Positions 1 through 8,161 of a stretch of DNA of 59,062 bases are shown here, in pieces. Both the position numbers and the translations under genes were made by a program. Source of the stretch: an uncultured Clostridia bacterium. Its GTDB lineage: Bacteria > Bacillota > Clostridia > Oscillospirales > Acutalibacteraceae. The stretch is taken from NCBI GenBank assembly GCA_947623505.1, contig CANQGT010000012.1, forward strand, positions 1-59,062, in the 5' to 3' direction. The first letter of the stretch is position 1. Each line of letters begins with the position of its first letter. The notes under the pieces are model-generated. The model did not search any database. It saw nothing but the letters and a program-made list of their open reading frames with translations, and was not told the DNA's origin.

Positions 1-98
1 CCTCACTCCTACCGAAAATATCCTCTTCAAAAACCGAACATTGAAAAATTACTTACACACTTTACTTGACAAACCCTGCAGTCGAGGAATCGGCTGCA

Positions 99-599
99 TT
101 ACTTTTTGTGTATTTTATTGTATCTATCTTTTGTCAAAACAACAAATGCATCATCCTCACGAATAAATCCGACTTTTGAAAATACCTTTTCTGCTGCTAT
201 GCGACTCGCAGGAAAATCATCATATATTTTATCAAGTTTCAATTCATTAAATGCAACATTACACAATAAATTCAACGCTTCTTTTGCATAACTCTTACCA
301 CGATATTTTGCCTCAATAACTATTCCGATAATATGCTTTTGACAGTATCCACTCCAATGAATATCGACCTCACCAATAGGCATATTATCGTTTTTATGAA
401 TTATGTAAGCATAATAATTCTTAGTTCCGTTATTCCAATTCTTATACCACTCTTTCATTTGCTCCATAGTTTGATAATAACAACCTGTTCCGTCGTCACC
501 ATAACCGATATTATAATTCATCGTTTCCTTATCAGAAATTAAGTGCCTGCGATATTCAAGTTCATTTTCATTTGGTATGTGTAATTCTATATTACTCAT
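99..599 (-). CDS. GNAT family N-acetyltransferase
   Basis: A 166-residue protein of the GNAT (Acetyltransf_3 / RimJ-like) type, which transfers acetyl from acetyl-CoA to an amine. The acetyl-CoA region is recognisable near residues 90-110 (GIVIEAKYRGKSYAKEAL, equivalent to the R/Q-x-x-G-x-G/A loop), followed by the usual NxxS/A-x-x-V-x-x-K-x-GF ending (ASRIAAEKVFSKVGF). The start is an ATG with GAAAGGAT upstream. The gene is clearly more AT-rich than the genes after position 1100, its codon use differs, and it lies on the 3' side of a tRNA gene, so horizontal acquisition is plausible. The substrate cannot be told. Confidence 0.85.
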   Translation of the reverse strand: MSNIELHIPNENELEYRRHLISDKETMNYNIGYGDDGTGCYYQTMEQMKEWYKNWNNGTKNYYAYIIHKNDNMPIGEVDIHWSGYCQKHIIGIVIEAKYRGKSYAKEALNLLCNVAFNELKLDKIYDDFPASRIAAEKVFSKVGFIREDDAFVVLTKDRYNKIHKK

Positions 600-780
600 T
601 AACTTATCCTTTCAATAAACAAAAAGAAATTTGAACTAAATCAATGTTGATTCTCAATACATTCTATAATTTTGTTTTTATCCCGTCAAACATTCATTAA
701 AATTATAATTATTTTTTCATATCTATTTAATTTATAAACACTTTTTTCATAGTTTAATATTTTGATAACTGATTAGTGTC

Positions 781-794
781 GGCAGAGGTATAAG
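781..794. repeat. 14-bp direct repeat of the tRNA-Gln 3' end (att-like)
   Basis: GGCAGAGGTATAAG at 781-794 is identical to 928-941, which covers the 3' acceptor arm and CCA region of the tRNA gene, in the same orientation. Integrases of the tyrosine family often use tRNA 3' ends and leave such duplications. No integrase is visible in the window, so this is an att-like remnant at best. Confidence 0.45.
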
Positions 795-885
795 AACCTG
801 CCTTGCGGTGCAAGGCAGAACCTTGGCGTTCGCACGCCTTTGCGCGCTCGGCTAAAGGATTCTTCGAATCCTTTTACAATCATAT

Positions 886-921
886 TAAACAAAGAACAGC
901 AAGCGTAAAGCCGGCTGTTTT
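886..921 (-). terminator. terminator of tRNA-Gln
   Basis: Read on the minus strand just after the CCA end: AACAGC, a GC-rich loop, GCTGTT, then CTTTGTTT. Confidence 0.6.
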
Positions 922-926
922 TCGTT

Positions 927-1000
927 TGGCAGAGGTATAAGGATTCGAACCTTAAATGACGGAGTCAGAGTCCGGAGTGTTACCGTTACACTATACCTCT
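927..1000 (-). tRNA. tRNA-Gln (anticodon CTG), CCA encoded
   Basis: The minus strand folds as a cloverleaf. The acceptor stem is AGAGGTA/TACCTCT. The D arm is GTGT/ACAC. The anticodon loop is CTCTGAC, giving CTG at positions 34-36 (reads CAG, Gln). The T arm is TAAGG-TTCGAAT-CCTTA. The discriminator is G and CCA is encoded at 929-927. The top pair of the anticodon stem is a C/T mismatch. A terminator follows at 886-921. Confidence 0.9.
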
Positions 1001-1100
1001 ATATTCGTTTTTCAACGCTTTTTTATTATACCTTATTATTCGCATTTGTCAAGCGGAATTTTAATTTACCGTAAAATTTGAATAAACAATTTATAAATTG

Positions 1101-1129
1101 TTGTTTTTAAGGCAAAGTTATTGTATAAT
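1101..1129 (+). promoter_or_regulatory. sigma-A promoter of the ymdB operon
   Basis: TTGTTT (1101-1106), 17-bp spacer, TATAAT (1124-1129). The -10 box covers the most distal in-frame TTG codon at 1121, which rules that codon out and supports the start at 1163. Confidence 0.7.
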
Positions 1130-1162
1130 TATCTAAATTATGTGCGGAAAACGGTGTTTGAA

Positions 1163-1936
1163 TTGAAAATACTTACCATCGGCGACGTCGTTTCAAAACC
1201 CGGGTGCGAATATCTGAGGGAAATGTTGCCGCGTCTTAAAAGGGAATACAAAGCGGACGCCGTTATTGTAAACGGCGAAAATTCCGCGCCGGGCAACGGA
1301 ATACTTCCGCAAAGCGCGGACTTTATTTTTGAGAGCGGCTCTGATGTTATAACTCTCGGCAATCACGCTCTGAAGCGGCCTGAGATATACGATTATCTTG
1401 ACGAGAAAAAATATATAATCCGCCCCGCCAACTATCACCCGAGCGCCCCGGGGAGAGGTATGACGGTTATAGACAAGGGGTATGTGCGCGCCGCCGTGAT
1501 AAATCTTCAGGGGGCGGTGTTCTCCGAGCCCATACGCAATCCTTTCGATGTTGCCGACTCGCTTATCGAAGAGGCCGAAAAAGAGGGCTGCAAAATAAAA
1601 ATAGTGGATTTTCATGCCGAGGCTACAAGCGAAAAAAGAGGTATGGGATTTTATCTTGACGGCAGGGTATCCGTCATTTTCGGAACGCACACACACGTTC
1701 AGACCTCAGACAATCAGATACTGCCCAAGGGCACGGGATATATAACCGATATAGGAATGACAGGCCCGCTTCATTCGGTTTTGGGGGTTTTGCCGGAGCT
1801 CGCGATAGAAAAAATGCGCACCGGTCTTCCGGTGAGATTTAAAAACGGCGACGGGGTATGCACAATAGAGGGCTGTTTTTTTGAAATTGACGATAAAACC
1901 GGAAAAACGCTGAAAACCGAAATATTCAGGAGGTAA
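1163..1936 (+). CDS. ymdB: YmdB family metallophosphoesterase (cyclic-nucleotide phosphodiesterase)
   Basis: A 257-residue member of the TIGR00282/YmdB family, calcineurin-like enzymes that hydrolyse 2',3'-cyclic nucleotides and influence RNase Y-linked RNA turnover and biofilm fate in Bacillus. Visible metal-binding motifs are IGDVVSKPG at the N-terminus, VNGENSAPGNGI, LGNHAL, FHAEATSEK and FGTHTHVQTSD. The TTG at 1163 is chosen because it gives the conserved family beginning MKILTIGDVV and lies downstream of the predicted transcription start. The Shine-Dalgarno is weak. In Bacillus ymdB sits next to rny (ymdA); here rny is about 18 kb away. The next gene begins 2 nt after the stop. Confidence 0.92.
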   Translation: MKILTIGDVVSKPGCEYLREMLPRLKREYKADAVIVNGENSAPGNGILPQSADFIFESGSDVITLGNHALKRPEIYDYLDEKKYIIRPANYHPSAPGRGMTVIDKGYVRAAVINLQGAVFSEPIRNPFDVADSLIEEAEKEGCKIKIVDFHAEATSEKRGMGFYLDGRVSVIFGTHTHVQTSDNQILPKGTGYITDIGMTGPLHSVLGVLPELAIEKMRTGLPVRFKNGDGVCTIEGCFFEIDDKTGKTLKTEIFRR

Positions 1937-1938
1937 AA

Positions 1939-3435
1939 ATGGCAAAGAAAACGGCCGCATTTATTATATGCCTTGTTATGACGCTTGTTTCGCTCACCGC
2001 CTGCTCACAGGAAGCTCCGTCCGAAAACGAGGAAGAACTCAACACATTCGTAAACGAGAGCGATATTCCCGAGGACGACAGTTCCTTTAAACTCAGCTAC
2101 ACTCAAACGGACAGCCTTGATCCGTATGAGGCGGAAACTCTCAACAATCATATACTCGCGCAGCTTGTTTTTTCAGGCCTGTTCACGCTGGACGACAGCT
2201 TTGCCGCAAGCGGAGAAATTGCGGAAAGCTACCGCTATCCCGACAAGGAAACTATTGAGGTAAAGCTGAAAAGCGGAGTGCTTTTTTCAAACGGCGAGCC
2301 TCTTACGGCGGACGATGTGGTTTATTCGTTTAATAAGGCCGCCGATTCGGATTATTGGGAAAATTCGCTTGCCGGGATTCGCTCCTGCTCAAAAGAGTCG
2401 GACGATACCGTTATATTCAATTTGCGCTATCCGAACGCATATGCCCAAAATTTGCTTACTTTTCCGATTTTGAGCCGCGATAAAACCGAAAGCGGCTATC
2501 CGATAGGCAGCGGAAGATACCGCTTTGAGGACGGAGACGGCTCCGCGGTTTTAAAGGCCGTCAAGGGAAACGGTTTTTATCCGCATATAACGACTATCCG
2601 CCTTGAAAACATTATTTCCTATGAATCAATCGACAATGCGGTGAATATAGGGAACATAAGCTTTGCTTTCCGCGATCTCGGCAGCGGCTCCGATATGAAA
2701 ATGACCTGCAAAAGCAAAGCCGTGAATATGAATAATCTTGTTTATTTGGGTGTAAACGGAAAAGAGGGTATTACCCGAAACGCTCAAATCAGAAAAGCCG
2801 TTTCGCTCGCAATAGACCGCGAGGCTCTCGCAAAAGGCCCTTATAACGAATATGCCGTTGCCGCCGAAAGCGTTTTCAATCCGAAATTCGAGCTTTCGCA
2901 GGCGAAAATATTTTCCCTGAGCGCTGACATAAGCGCCGCAAAGCAGGCCATTGAAAAAAGCTCATATTCCTCGCCGTCTCTTTCTCTTATAGTAAACGCG
3001 GAAAACGCCGACCGCGTAAGCTGCGCAAAGCTGATAAAAATGCAGCTTGAGGAAGTCGGCTTCAACGTCAGGCTTACAGAGGTCTCTTCGTATGAAAAAT
3101 ATGCCGAAAGAATAAAAGAGGAGAGCTTCGACCTTTATCTCGGGGAGACGCGCATATCGCCCGATATGTCGCTTCAAACGTTTCTTTCGTCAGACGGGGC
3201 AACGTCGTACGGTATAGACACGAACGGCAGCGAAACGGCAAAGCAATATGAAAATTATATAAACGGAAAAACGGATATGGGGGCTTTCCTGCTCGCTTTT
3301 TCTGAGGAAATGCCGTACATTCCACTTGTTTACAGAAACGGAATGATATGCGCGTCAAACGCTATGAAAGGCGATATTCAGGGCTCGTTTACCGATTGCT
3401 TTAAAAATATAGAAAACTGGTATTTTGCCGAATAA
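1939..3435 (+). CDS. family 5 extracellular solute-binding lipoprotein (oligopeptide/dipeptide type)
   Basis: A 498-residue lipoprotein. The signal peptide ends in lipobox LTAC with Cys near residue 22. The body has the SBP_bac_5 pattern: an LDPYEAETLNNHILAQLVFSGLF-like start, KLKSGVLFSNGEPLTADDVVYSF near residue 115 and IRKAVSLAIDREAL near residue 285. It should bind a peptide or similar solute outside the membrane and deliver it to an ABC permease. No permease or ATPase gene is adjacent. AGGAGG overlaps the last codons of ymdB and the start is 2 nt downstream, so it is co-transcribed. Its presence between ymdB and asp23 is unusual. Confidence 0.88.
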   Translation: MAKKTAAFIICLVMTLVSLTACSQEAPSENEEELNTFVNESDIPEDDSSFKLSYTQTDSLDPYEAETLNNHILAQLVFSGLFTLDDSFAASGEIAESYRYPDKETIEVKLKSGVLFSNGEPLTADDVVYSFNKAADSDYWENSLAGIRSCSKESDDTVIFNLRYPNAYAQNLLTFPILSRDKTESGYPIGSGRYRFEDGDGSAVLKAVKGNGFYPHITTIRLENIISYESIDNAVNIGNISFAFRDLGSGSDMKMTCKSKAVNMNNLVYLGVNGKEGITRNAQIRKAVSLAIDREALAKGPYNEYAVAAESVFNPKFELSQAKIFSLSADISAAKQAIEKSSYSSPSLSLIVNAENADRVSCAKLIKMQLEEVGFNVRLTEVSSYEKYAERIKEESFDLYLGETRISPDMSLQTFLSSDGATSYGIDTNGSETAKQYENYINGKTDMGAFLLAFSEEMPYIPLVYRNGMICASNAMKGDIQGSFTDCFKNIENWYFAE

Positions 3436-3489
3436 GCGCATTATTTGCCGTTTTGGGTTTCTGCGACGGACGATTTGCGATACTTCGTC

Positions 3490-3518
3490 TTGATAAGTCG
3501 ATAAAAATGTATTATTAT
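3490..3518 (+). promoter_or_regulatory. sigma-A promoter of the asp23-fakA-recG operon
   Basis: TTGATA (3490-3495), 17-bp spacer, TATTAT (3513-3518), 32 bp before the asp23 start. Confidence 0.7.
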
Positions 3519-3550
3519 ATTATTAAATTCAACAGACAGGAGGTTCGTTT

Positions 3551-3907
3551 ATGGTTAAATTTGAAAATCCGAACGGATACATTGAAATCACAAACAACTA
3601 TTTTGCCACGCTCGTCGGCAAAGCCGCCCAAGCCTGCTTCGGCGTTACGGGTATGGTCAGTTCAAATCCTCTTCAAAGCATCAAAACGATAATCAAAAGC
3701 CGAAACGACGAGGACAATTTGTGCCAGGGCGTAACTGTAAAGAGTTTTAACGGAAGTCTGCTCGTCGATCTGCACATTTCCGTTTCATACGGGGTTAATA
3801 TTGCCGCCATTGCGGACAGTATCACAAATAAAGTGAGATACACCGTTGAATCCGCAACGGATCTTAAAGTATCAAAGGTCAACGTGTTTGTTGACGCCAT
3901 AAATTAA
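3551..3907 (+). CDS. Asp23/Gls24 family envelope stress protein
   Basis: A 118-residue protein of the Asp23 (DUF322, YloU) family. It opens with IEITNNYFATLVGKAAQACFGVTGM and ends with the conserved VNIAAIADSITNKVRYTVESATDLKVSKVNVFVDAI. Members are small soluble proteins linked to envelope homeostasis. AGGAGG precedes the ATG. The order asp23, DAK2 kinase, recG matches the yloU-yloV-recG neighbourhood of other Firmicutes, which supports the call. Confidence 0.92.
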   Translation: MVKFENPNGYIEITNNYFATLVGKAAQACFGVTGMVSSNPLQSIKTIIKSRNDEDNLCQGVTVKSFNGSLLVDLHISVSYGVNIAAIADSITNKVRYTVESATDLKVSKVNVFVDAIN

Positions 3908-3924
3908 AGGAGATTATTCGTAAT

Positions 3925-5583
3925 ATGATTACAGGTAAAATGTTTCGTGACGGAATAATTTCCGCATCAAACAATATCGCAAACAGCCGCCAGGCGGTGG
4001 ATGCGCTTAATGTTTTTCCCGTACCCGACGGGGACACGGGAACAAATATGAGTATGACTATCGGCGCCGCGGCAAAGGAAATGAGCGTTTTGCCCGACGA
4101 CTGCACCATCGGGGAAGCCTCTAACCGCTGCGCGTCCGCTCTTCTCAGAGGGGCAAGGGGAAACAGCGGCGTTATCCTTTCGCTTATTTTCAGAGGCTTT
4201 TCAAAGGCGTTCAAGGGGCTTGACGAAGCGGGAGGAAAGGCGGTGGCAAAAGCCTTTTCCGAAGGCGTTGACGCGGCTTACAAGGCCGTTATGAAGCCCA
4301 CGGAGGGAACAATTCTCACCGTTATACGCAAAGCGTCGGAGGCGGCGCAGGAGCGTGTTAAGATAGATGATAACCCGATAGAGGTCTGCCATATGGCGCT
4401 CAGAGCCGCGAAAGAGGCTCTTGCCAGAACCCCCGAACAGCTGCCGGTTCTTAAAAAGGCCGGCGTTGTCGATGCGGGCGGTCAAGGTCTTGTGCTGATA
4501 CTTCAGGGCTTTGAAAGCGTTTTTGATAACAACACTCTTGTTCAGCCTGTTAAAGGCAGCGAAATTACCCCCGTTTCGATTCCCGACAAGAGCACCGTGG
4601 CAAACGCTTCGGGCGATATAAAATTCGGCTACTGTTCGGAATTTCTGATTGAAAAGGATCCGTCCGCCAAGGAAAAGGACGCAATAAGGCTCCGCGCTTT
4701 TCTTGAATCAATAGGCGATTGCGTTGTTGTTGTGGACGACAGCGATATAATAAAAGTTCACGTTCATTCAAATCAGCCGGGAAACGTTATTCAGGCGGCG
4801 CTGAAATACGGCCAGCTCATAAACATAAAAATAGACAATATGCGCTATCAGCACAGAAACGCGCAGGAGGGAGTTAAAGAGGGCGAGCAGCCGATAGTTC
4901 CCGAGGCGGAGCCGATAAACGAATACGGCTTTGTTGCGGTGTGCGCGGGCGAAGGGCTTACCGAATTGTTTAAGGATATAGGCGCCGACATAGTGGTGAG
5001 CGGCGGCCAGACGATGAATCCCTCAACGGACGATATACTTAACGCGATAATGGCAACGCCGGCAAAAACGGTTTTCGTGCTGCCGAACAACAAAAATATA
5101 ATTATGGCGGCGGAGCAGGCGATACCCCTTGCCGAGGGCAGAGACGTTCGCGTTCTTCAAACAAAAACGGTGCCGCAGGGTATATCCGCGATGCTGATGT
5201 TTGACGAGGGAGAGGACGCCGACGCAAACCAGATGAATATGATGGAGGCGGCGGAAAATGTTTCAACCGCTCAGGTGACCTTTGCCGCGCGCGACAGTGA
5301 AATTGACGGAAGAACAATAAAGCAGGGCGAAATAATGGGCCTTTGCGACGGTAAGATACGTTTCATAGGGAAAAATATAGCCGACGTTGCTTACAGATCC
5401 GCCGACAGGATATTCAAGAAAAATCAAAGCAGCATAATCACCATAATTTACGGCGAGGATACCGACGAAAAAACGGCCAAAGAGGTTGAGAAAAAACTGC
5501 GCGCCAAGCACGGCGACGATATAGACATACGTATTGTCGACGGCGGCCAGCCGATATACTATTTAATTATTTCGGTGGAATAA
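3925..5583 (+). CDS. DAK2 (DhaL)-domain protein, FakA-like fatty acid kinase subunit
   Basis: A 552-residue protein with an N-terminal DhaL/DAK2 ATP-binding domain (residues 1-200; DALNVFPVPDGDTGTNMSMT, RGARGNSGVILS and VDAGGQGLVLIL). The Asp cluster in PDGDTGTN should bind Mg-ATP. A central domain follows (CSEFLIEK, DSDIIKVHVHSNQPG), then a C-terminal DegV-like region (ADIVVSGGQTMNPSTDDIL, PNNKNI). Length and order match YloV/FakA, which phosphorylates FakB-bound fatty acids from outside sources. No fakB gene is in the window. AAAGGAG lies ahead of the ATG; recG starts 3 nt after the stop. Confidence 0.9.
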   Translation: MITGKMFRDGIISASNNIANSRQAVDALNVFPVPDGDTGTNMSMTIGAAAKEMSVLPDDCTIGEASNRCASALLRGARGNSGVILSLIFRGFSKAFKGLDEAGGKAVAKAFSEGVDAAYKAVMKPTEGTILTVIRKASEAAQERVKIDDNPIEVCHMALRAAKEALARTPEQLPVLKKAGVVDAGGQGLVLILQGFESVFDNNTLVQPVKGSEITPVSIPDKSTVANASGDIKFGYCSEFLIEKDPSAKEKDAIRLRAFLESIGDCVVVVDDSDIIKVHVHSNQPGNVIQAALKYGQLINIKIDNMRYQHRNAQEGVKEGEQPIVPEAEPINEYGFVAVCAGEGLTELFKDIGADIVVSGGQTMNPSTDDILNAIMATPAKTVFVLPNNKNIIMAAEQAIPLAEGRDVRVLQTKTVPQGISAMLMFDEGEDADANQMNMMEAAENVSTAQVTFAARDSEIDGRTIKQGEIMGLCDGKIRFIGKNIADVAYRSADRIFKKNQSSIITIIYGEDTDEKTAKEVEKKLRAKHGDDIDIRIVDGGQPIYYLIISVE

Positions 5584-5586
5584 AAA

Positions 5587-7614
5587 ATGTTGAATTTCGG
5601 CAGCGATATAAAATACATTAAAGGAGTCGGAGAAAAAAGAGCCGAGCTTTTCAATAAGCTCGGCCTTTATGACGTTCGCGGGCTTTTGGAATTTTACCCG
5701 CGCAGATATGACGACAGATCCCACGCGAAAACCGTTTCTCAATGTGAAAACGGCGAGACGGCGGCGATAAAAGCTATGATGATGACTCCTGTAAAGGAAC
5801 ATCTTATCCGTAAAGGCTTAGCCATTTACAAGTGCGATTTTTCAGACGGGGAGACAGTTATACACGTCACTCTTTTCAACAATAAATATCTTGCGAAATC
5901 GCTGTGTCAGTATGAAGAATATATGCTTTGCGGAAAGGTGGAAAAAAGGCTCACCTCGGCCGATATGAGCGCCCCGAGCATTGAAAAGGCGCAGGGCTTT
6001 ACGGAAATATTGCCCGTTTATCACACCACGGGCAGGCTTAATTCAAAGGCCATCGGCAAAACGGTAAAAACGGCGCTTGAGGCTCTGCCTCCCGTTGAGG
6101 AGACGCTGGACACGGAATTTCGCCTGAAATACGGGCTTGTATCACGCGATTTCGCTGTCAGGCAGATACATTTTCCGAGCGATTCCGAAAGCCTTGAGAA
6201 AGCGAGATACCGCCTGATTTTTGAGGAACTGCTCACTCTTCAGCTCGGACTTTTGAAATTAAAGGGAAACAAAAGGGCCGAAACGCACGTTCGTCTTAAA
6301 AAAGACTTTACCGATGAATTTTATTCGCTGCTTCCGTTCGAGCCCACAAACGCCCAAAGGCGCGCCGTTGCGGACTGCGTTAAAGATATGAGCTCCGGAA
6401 GCGCGATGAACAGGCTGATTCAGGGCGACGTAGGCAGCGGAAAGACCGCCGTTGCCGCGGCGGCGATATATTCCGCCGTGAAAAACGGGTTTCAGTGCGC
6501 GCTGATGGCTCCGACAGAGATACTCGCATCTCAGCATTGCGAAACGGTAAACAAACTGCTTTCGGGAACGGGCATTAAAACGGAACTGCTCACGGGCAGC
6601 ACCTCGCAAAAGGAAAAGCGCGAAATAAAAGAAAGGCTCATAACGGGCGCAGTCGATCTTGTTATAGGAACGCACGCTATTATTCAAAACGACGTTGAAT
6701 TTGCGAGGCTCGGCCTTGTTATAACGGACGAACAGCACCGCTTCGGCGTAAATCAGCGGGCCAATCTCGCAATGAAAGGCGAAAATCCGCACACTCTTGT
6801 TATGAGTGCCACGCCGATACCGAGAACGCTTGCGCTTATGATATACGGCGATCTTGATATTTCGGTTTTGGACGAGCTGCCGGCGGGCAGGCGGAAAATA
6901 CGCACGGACGTTGTTGATTCAAGTTATCACAAACGGATTTACGAATTTGTCAAAAAGGCCGTGGCAAGAGGGGAACAGGCATATATCGTTTGCCCGCTTG
7001 TGGAGGAGGGCGAAAACGATTTGCTGCCGGCGACGCAGTATGCCGAAAAGCTTTCGCAGACGGCGTTTCGCGGCTATAATCTCGGTTTGCTGCACGGAAG
7101 GATGAAAGCAAGGGAAAAGGACAGGGTGATGAACGCCTTTGCCGACGGAGACGTTAAAATACTCATATCAACAACGGTTATCGAGGTCGGCGTGGACGTG
7201 CCGAACGCCACGGTAATGATTATAGAAAACGCCGAGCGCTTCGGGCTTTCGCAGCTGCATCAGCTTCGCGGCAGAGTGGGCAGGGGAAAGGCGCAGTCAT
7301 ACTGCGTGCTTGTTTCGGACAGTAAGAGCGAAACCGCGCGTAACAGGCTTGCCATAATGAAAAAATATTCCGACGGTTTTATGATAGCCGATGAGGATTT
7401 GAGGCAGCGCGGGCCCGGTGATTTTTTCGGGAACCGCCAGCACGGACTGCCCGATTTAAAAATCGCGGATATGCTTGCCGACACGAAAACGCTCGCCGTT
7501 TGCCGAAAGGCGGCGGAAGAAATTCTTGAAGAGGATTTCGGGCTTGATATGCCGAAGAACGCCGCGCTTGCCGATGAAATTTCCGATATGTTCAGAAATG
7601 CCGTTTCAAATTGA
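5587..7614 (+). CDS. recG: ATP-dependent DNA helicase RecG
   Basis: A 675-residue RecG of normal length. An N-terminal wedge/OB region (residues 1-230; IKYIKGVGEKRAELFNKLGL) is followed by helicase domains: Walker A GDVGSGKTAVA, DEQHRFG (DExH motif II), SATPIPRTL (motif III), TTVIEVGVDVPNATVM and QLRGRVGRG (motifs V-VI). It remodels stalled replication forks and branched recombination intermediates. GGTGGA acts as a weak ribosome binding site 3 nt after the upstream stop. The final codons form part of the operon terminator. Confidence 0.97.
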   Translation: MLNFGSDIKYIKGVGEKRAELFNKLGLYDVRGLLEFYPRRYDDRSHAKTVSQCENGETAAIKAMMMTPVKEHLIRKGLAIYKCDFSDGETVIHVTLFNNKYLAKSLCQYEEYMLCGKVEKRLTSADMSAPSIEKAQGFTEILPVYHTTGRLNSKAIGKTVKTALEALPPVEETLDTEFRLKYGLVSRDFAVRQIHFPSDSESLEKARYRLIFEELLTLQLGLLKLKGNKRAETHVRLKKDFTDEFYSLLPFEPTNAQRRAVADCVKDMSSGSAMNRLIQGDVGSGKTAVAAAAIYSAVKNGFQCALMAPTEILASQHCETVNKLLSGTGIKTELLTGSTSQKEKREIKERLITGAVDLVIGTHAIIQNDVEFARLGLVITDEQHRFGVNQRANLAMKGENPHTLVMSATPIPRTLALMIYGDLDISVLDELPAGRRKIRTDVVDSSYHKRIYEFVKKAVARGEQAYIVCPLVEEGENDLLPATQYAEKLSQTAFRGYNLGLLHGRMKAREKDRVMNAFADGDVKILISTTVIEVGVDVPNATVMIIENAERFGLSQLHQLRGRVGRGKAQSYCVLVSDSKSETARNRLAIMKKYSDGFMIADEDLRQRGPGDFFGNRQHGLPDLKIADMLADTKTLAVCRKAAEEILEEDFGLDMPKNAALADEISDMFRNAVSN

Positions 7615-7634
7615 TTGAAGAAACGGCATTTTTT
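7597..7634 (+). terminator. intrinsic terminator of the asp23-fakA-recG operon
   Basis: AATGCCGTTTC (7597-7607) pairs perfectly over 11 bp with GAAACGGCATT (7620-7630), followed by a T run. The recG stop codon lies in the loop. Confidence 0.9.
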
Positions 7635-7639
7635 AAATC

Positions 7640-7970
7640 ATATATGTTCCGCGGTTCGCTGTATAGAAAAATGCCTGTTCGGGAAATACGTCTACGGTAT
7701 ATTGAACCCGATAAGTCCCACGGCGGTTCTTTTTGGTTATTTTCCCCCTTTTCTTCTTGACGTCATTTCGATGATTTGCAAAATATTTCCCGGCGCGAAA
7801 TTCAATATTACTCTTAATTCAAATGAAAAGCCCGAATATCACAACCTTTTGAATATGAAATTATCATATAAAAAGCGGAAAAAATCAGTTCCGTTTGAGG
7901 ATACAGAGCTGCCCATTCCTCCCGGTTTGCCGAATATCTTACACATTGGTACGGTGAAAATTATATGTAA
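7640..7970 (+). pseudogene. decayed LicD-like fragment
   Basis: No intact frame crosses this segment. One frame gives KKRKKSVPFEDTELPIPPG (about 7868-7925) and another, one shift later, gives AEYLTHWYGENYM and a stop at 7968-7970. Joined, they resemble the C-terminal signature of LicD-family phosphotransferases (FEDIEVPIP...YLTxxYGDYM). Upstream sequence in a third frame (MPVREIRLRYIEPDKSHGG) may belong to it too. The 140-codon frame open from 7615 begins with a TTG inside the recG terminator and has no ribosome binding site, so I do not accept it as a gene. The family call rests on short motifs only. Confidence 0.4.
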
Positions 7971-8061
7971 ATACCGAAGATTTCCTCAAGAAAATCGGGG
8001 CATAAGCTTGCGCTTATGGATATGGGCGGATACATAAATCCGTAATTAAAATCGAATATAA

Positions 8062-8118
8062 AAAATGAAAGCCCCCGGTCGGACAATGAAATTGACGTCT
8101 GAACCGGGAGCTTTATTT
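8062..8118 (-). terminator. terminator of the PASTA kinase-like gene (possibly bidirectional)
   Basis: On the minus strand AAAGCTCCCGGT (8115-8104) pairs with ACCGGGGGCTTT, followed by CATTTTTTATA. Confidence 0.75.
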
Positions 8119-8161
8119 TGTCTAACAACATATTTTTAGATAAGCTTTATTATGAAATCCG

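Larger units (their letters stand above)
600..926. other. gene-free structured interval between the acetyltransferase and tRNA-Gln
   Basis: There is no convincing ORF. Positions 600-780 are very AT-rich. From 781 on there is a 14-bp copy of the tRNA 3' end (781-794), then a series of inverted repeats: CTGCCTTG/CAAGGCAG (about 798-818), GGCGT/ACGCC (about 825-838), a perfect 9-bp AAAGGATTC/GAATCCTTT stem (854-862 with 866-874) and AACAGC/GCTGTT (895-900 with 914-919). Only the last is easily explained, as the terminator of the tRNA gene. Confidence 0.6.

Noticed and set aside
1121-1162. Longer ymdB with 14 extra N-terminal residues
   Set aside because: The TTG at 1121 lies in the -10 box and the extra residues do not match the family start.
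3453-3692. 79-codon ORF overlapping asp23
   Set aside because: Different frame across the promoter and the asp23 start; no ribosome binding site.
7615-8037. 140-codon open frame after recG
   Set aside because: It begins with a TTG in the terminator loop, has no ribosome binding site, and a better explanation is a frameshifted LicD relic.
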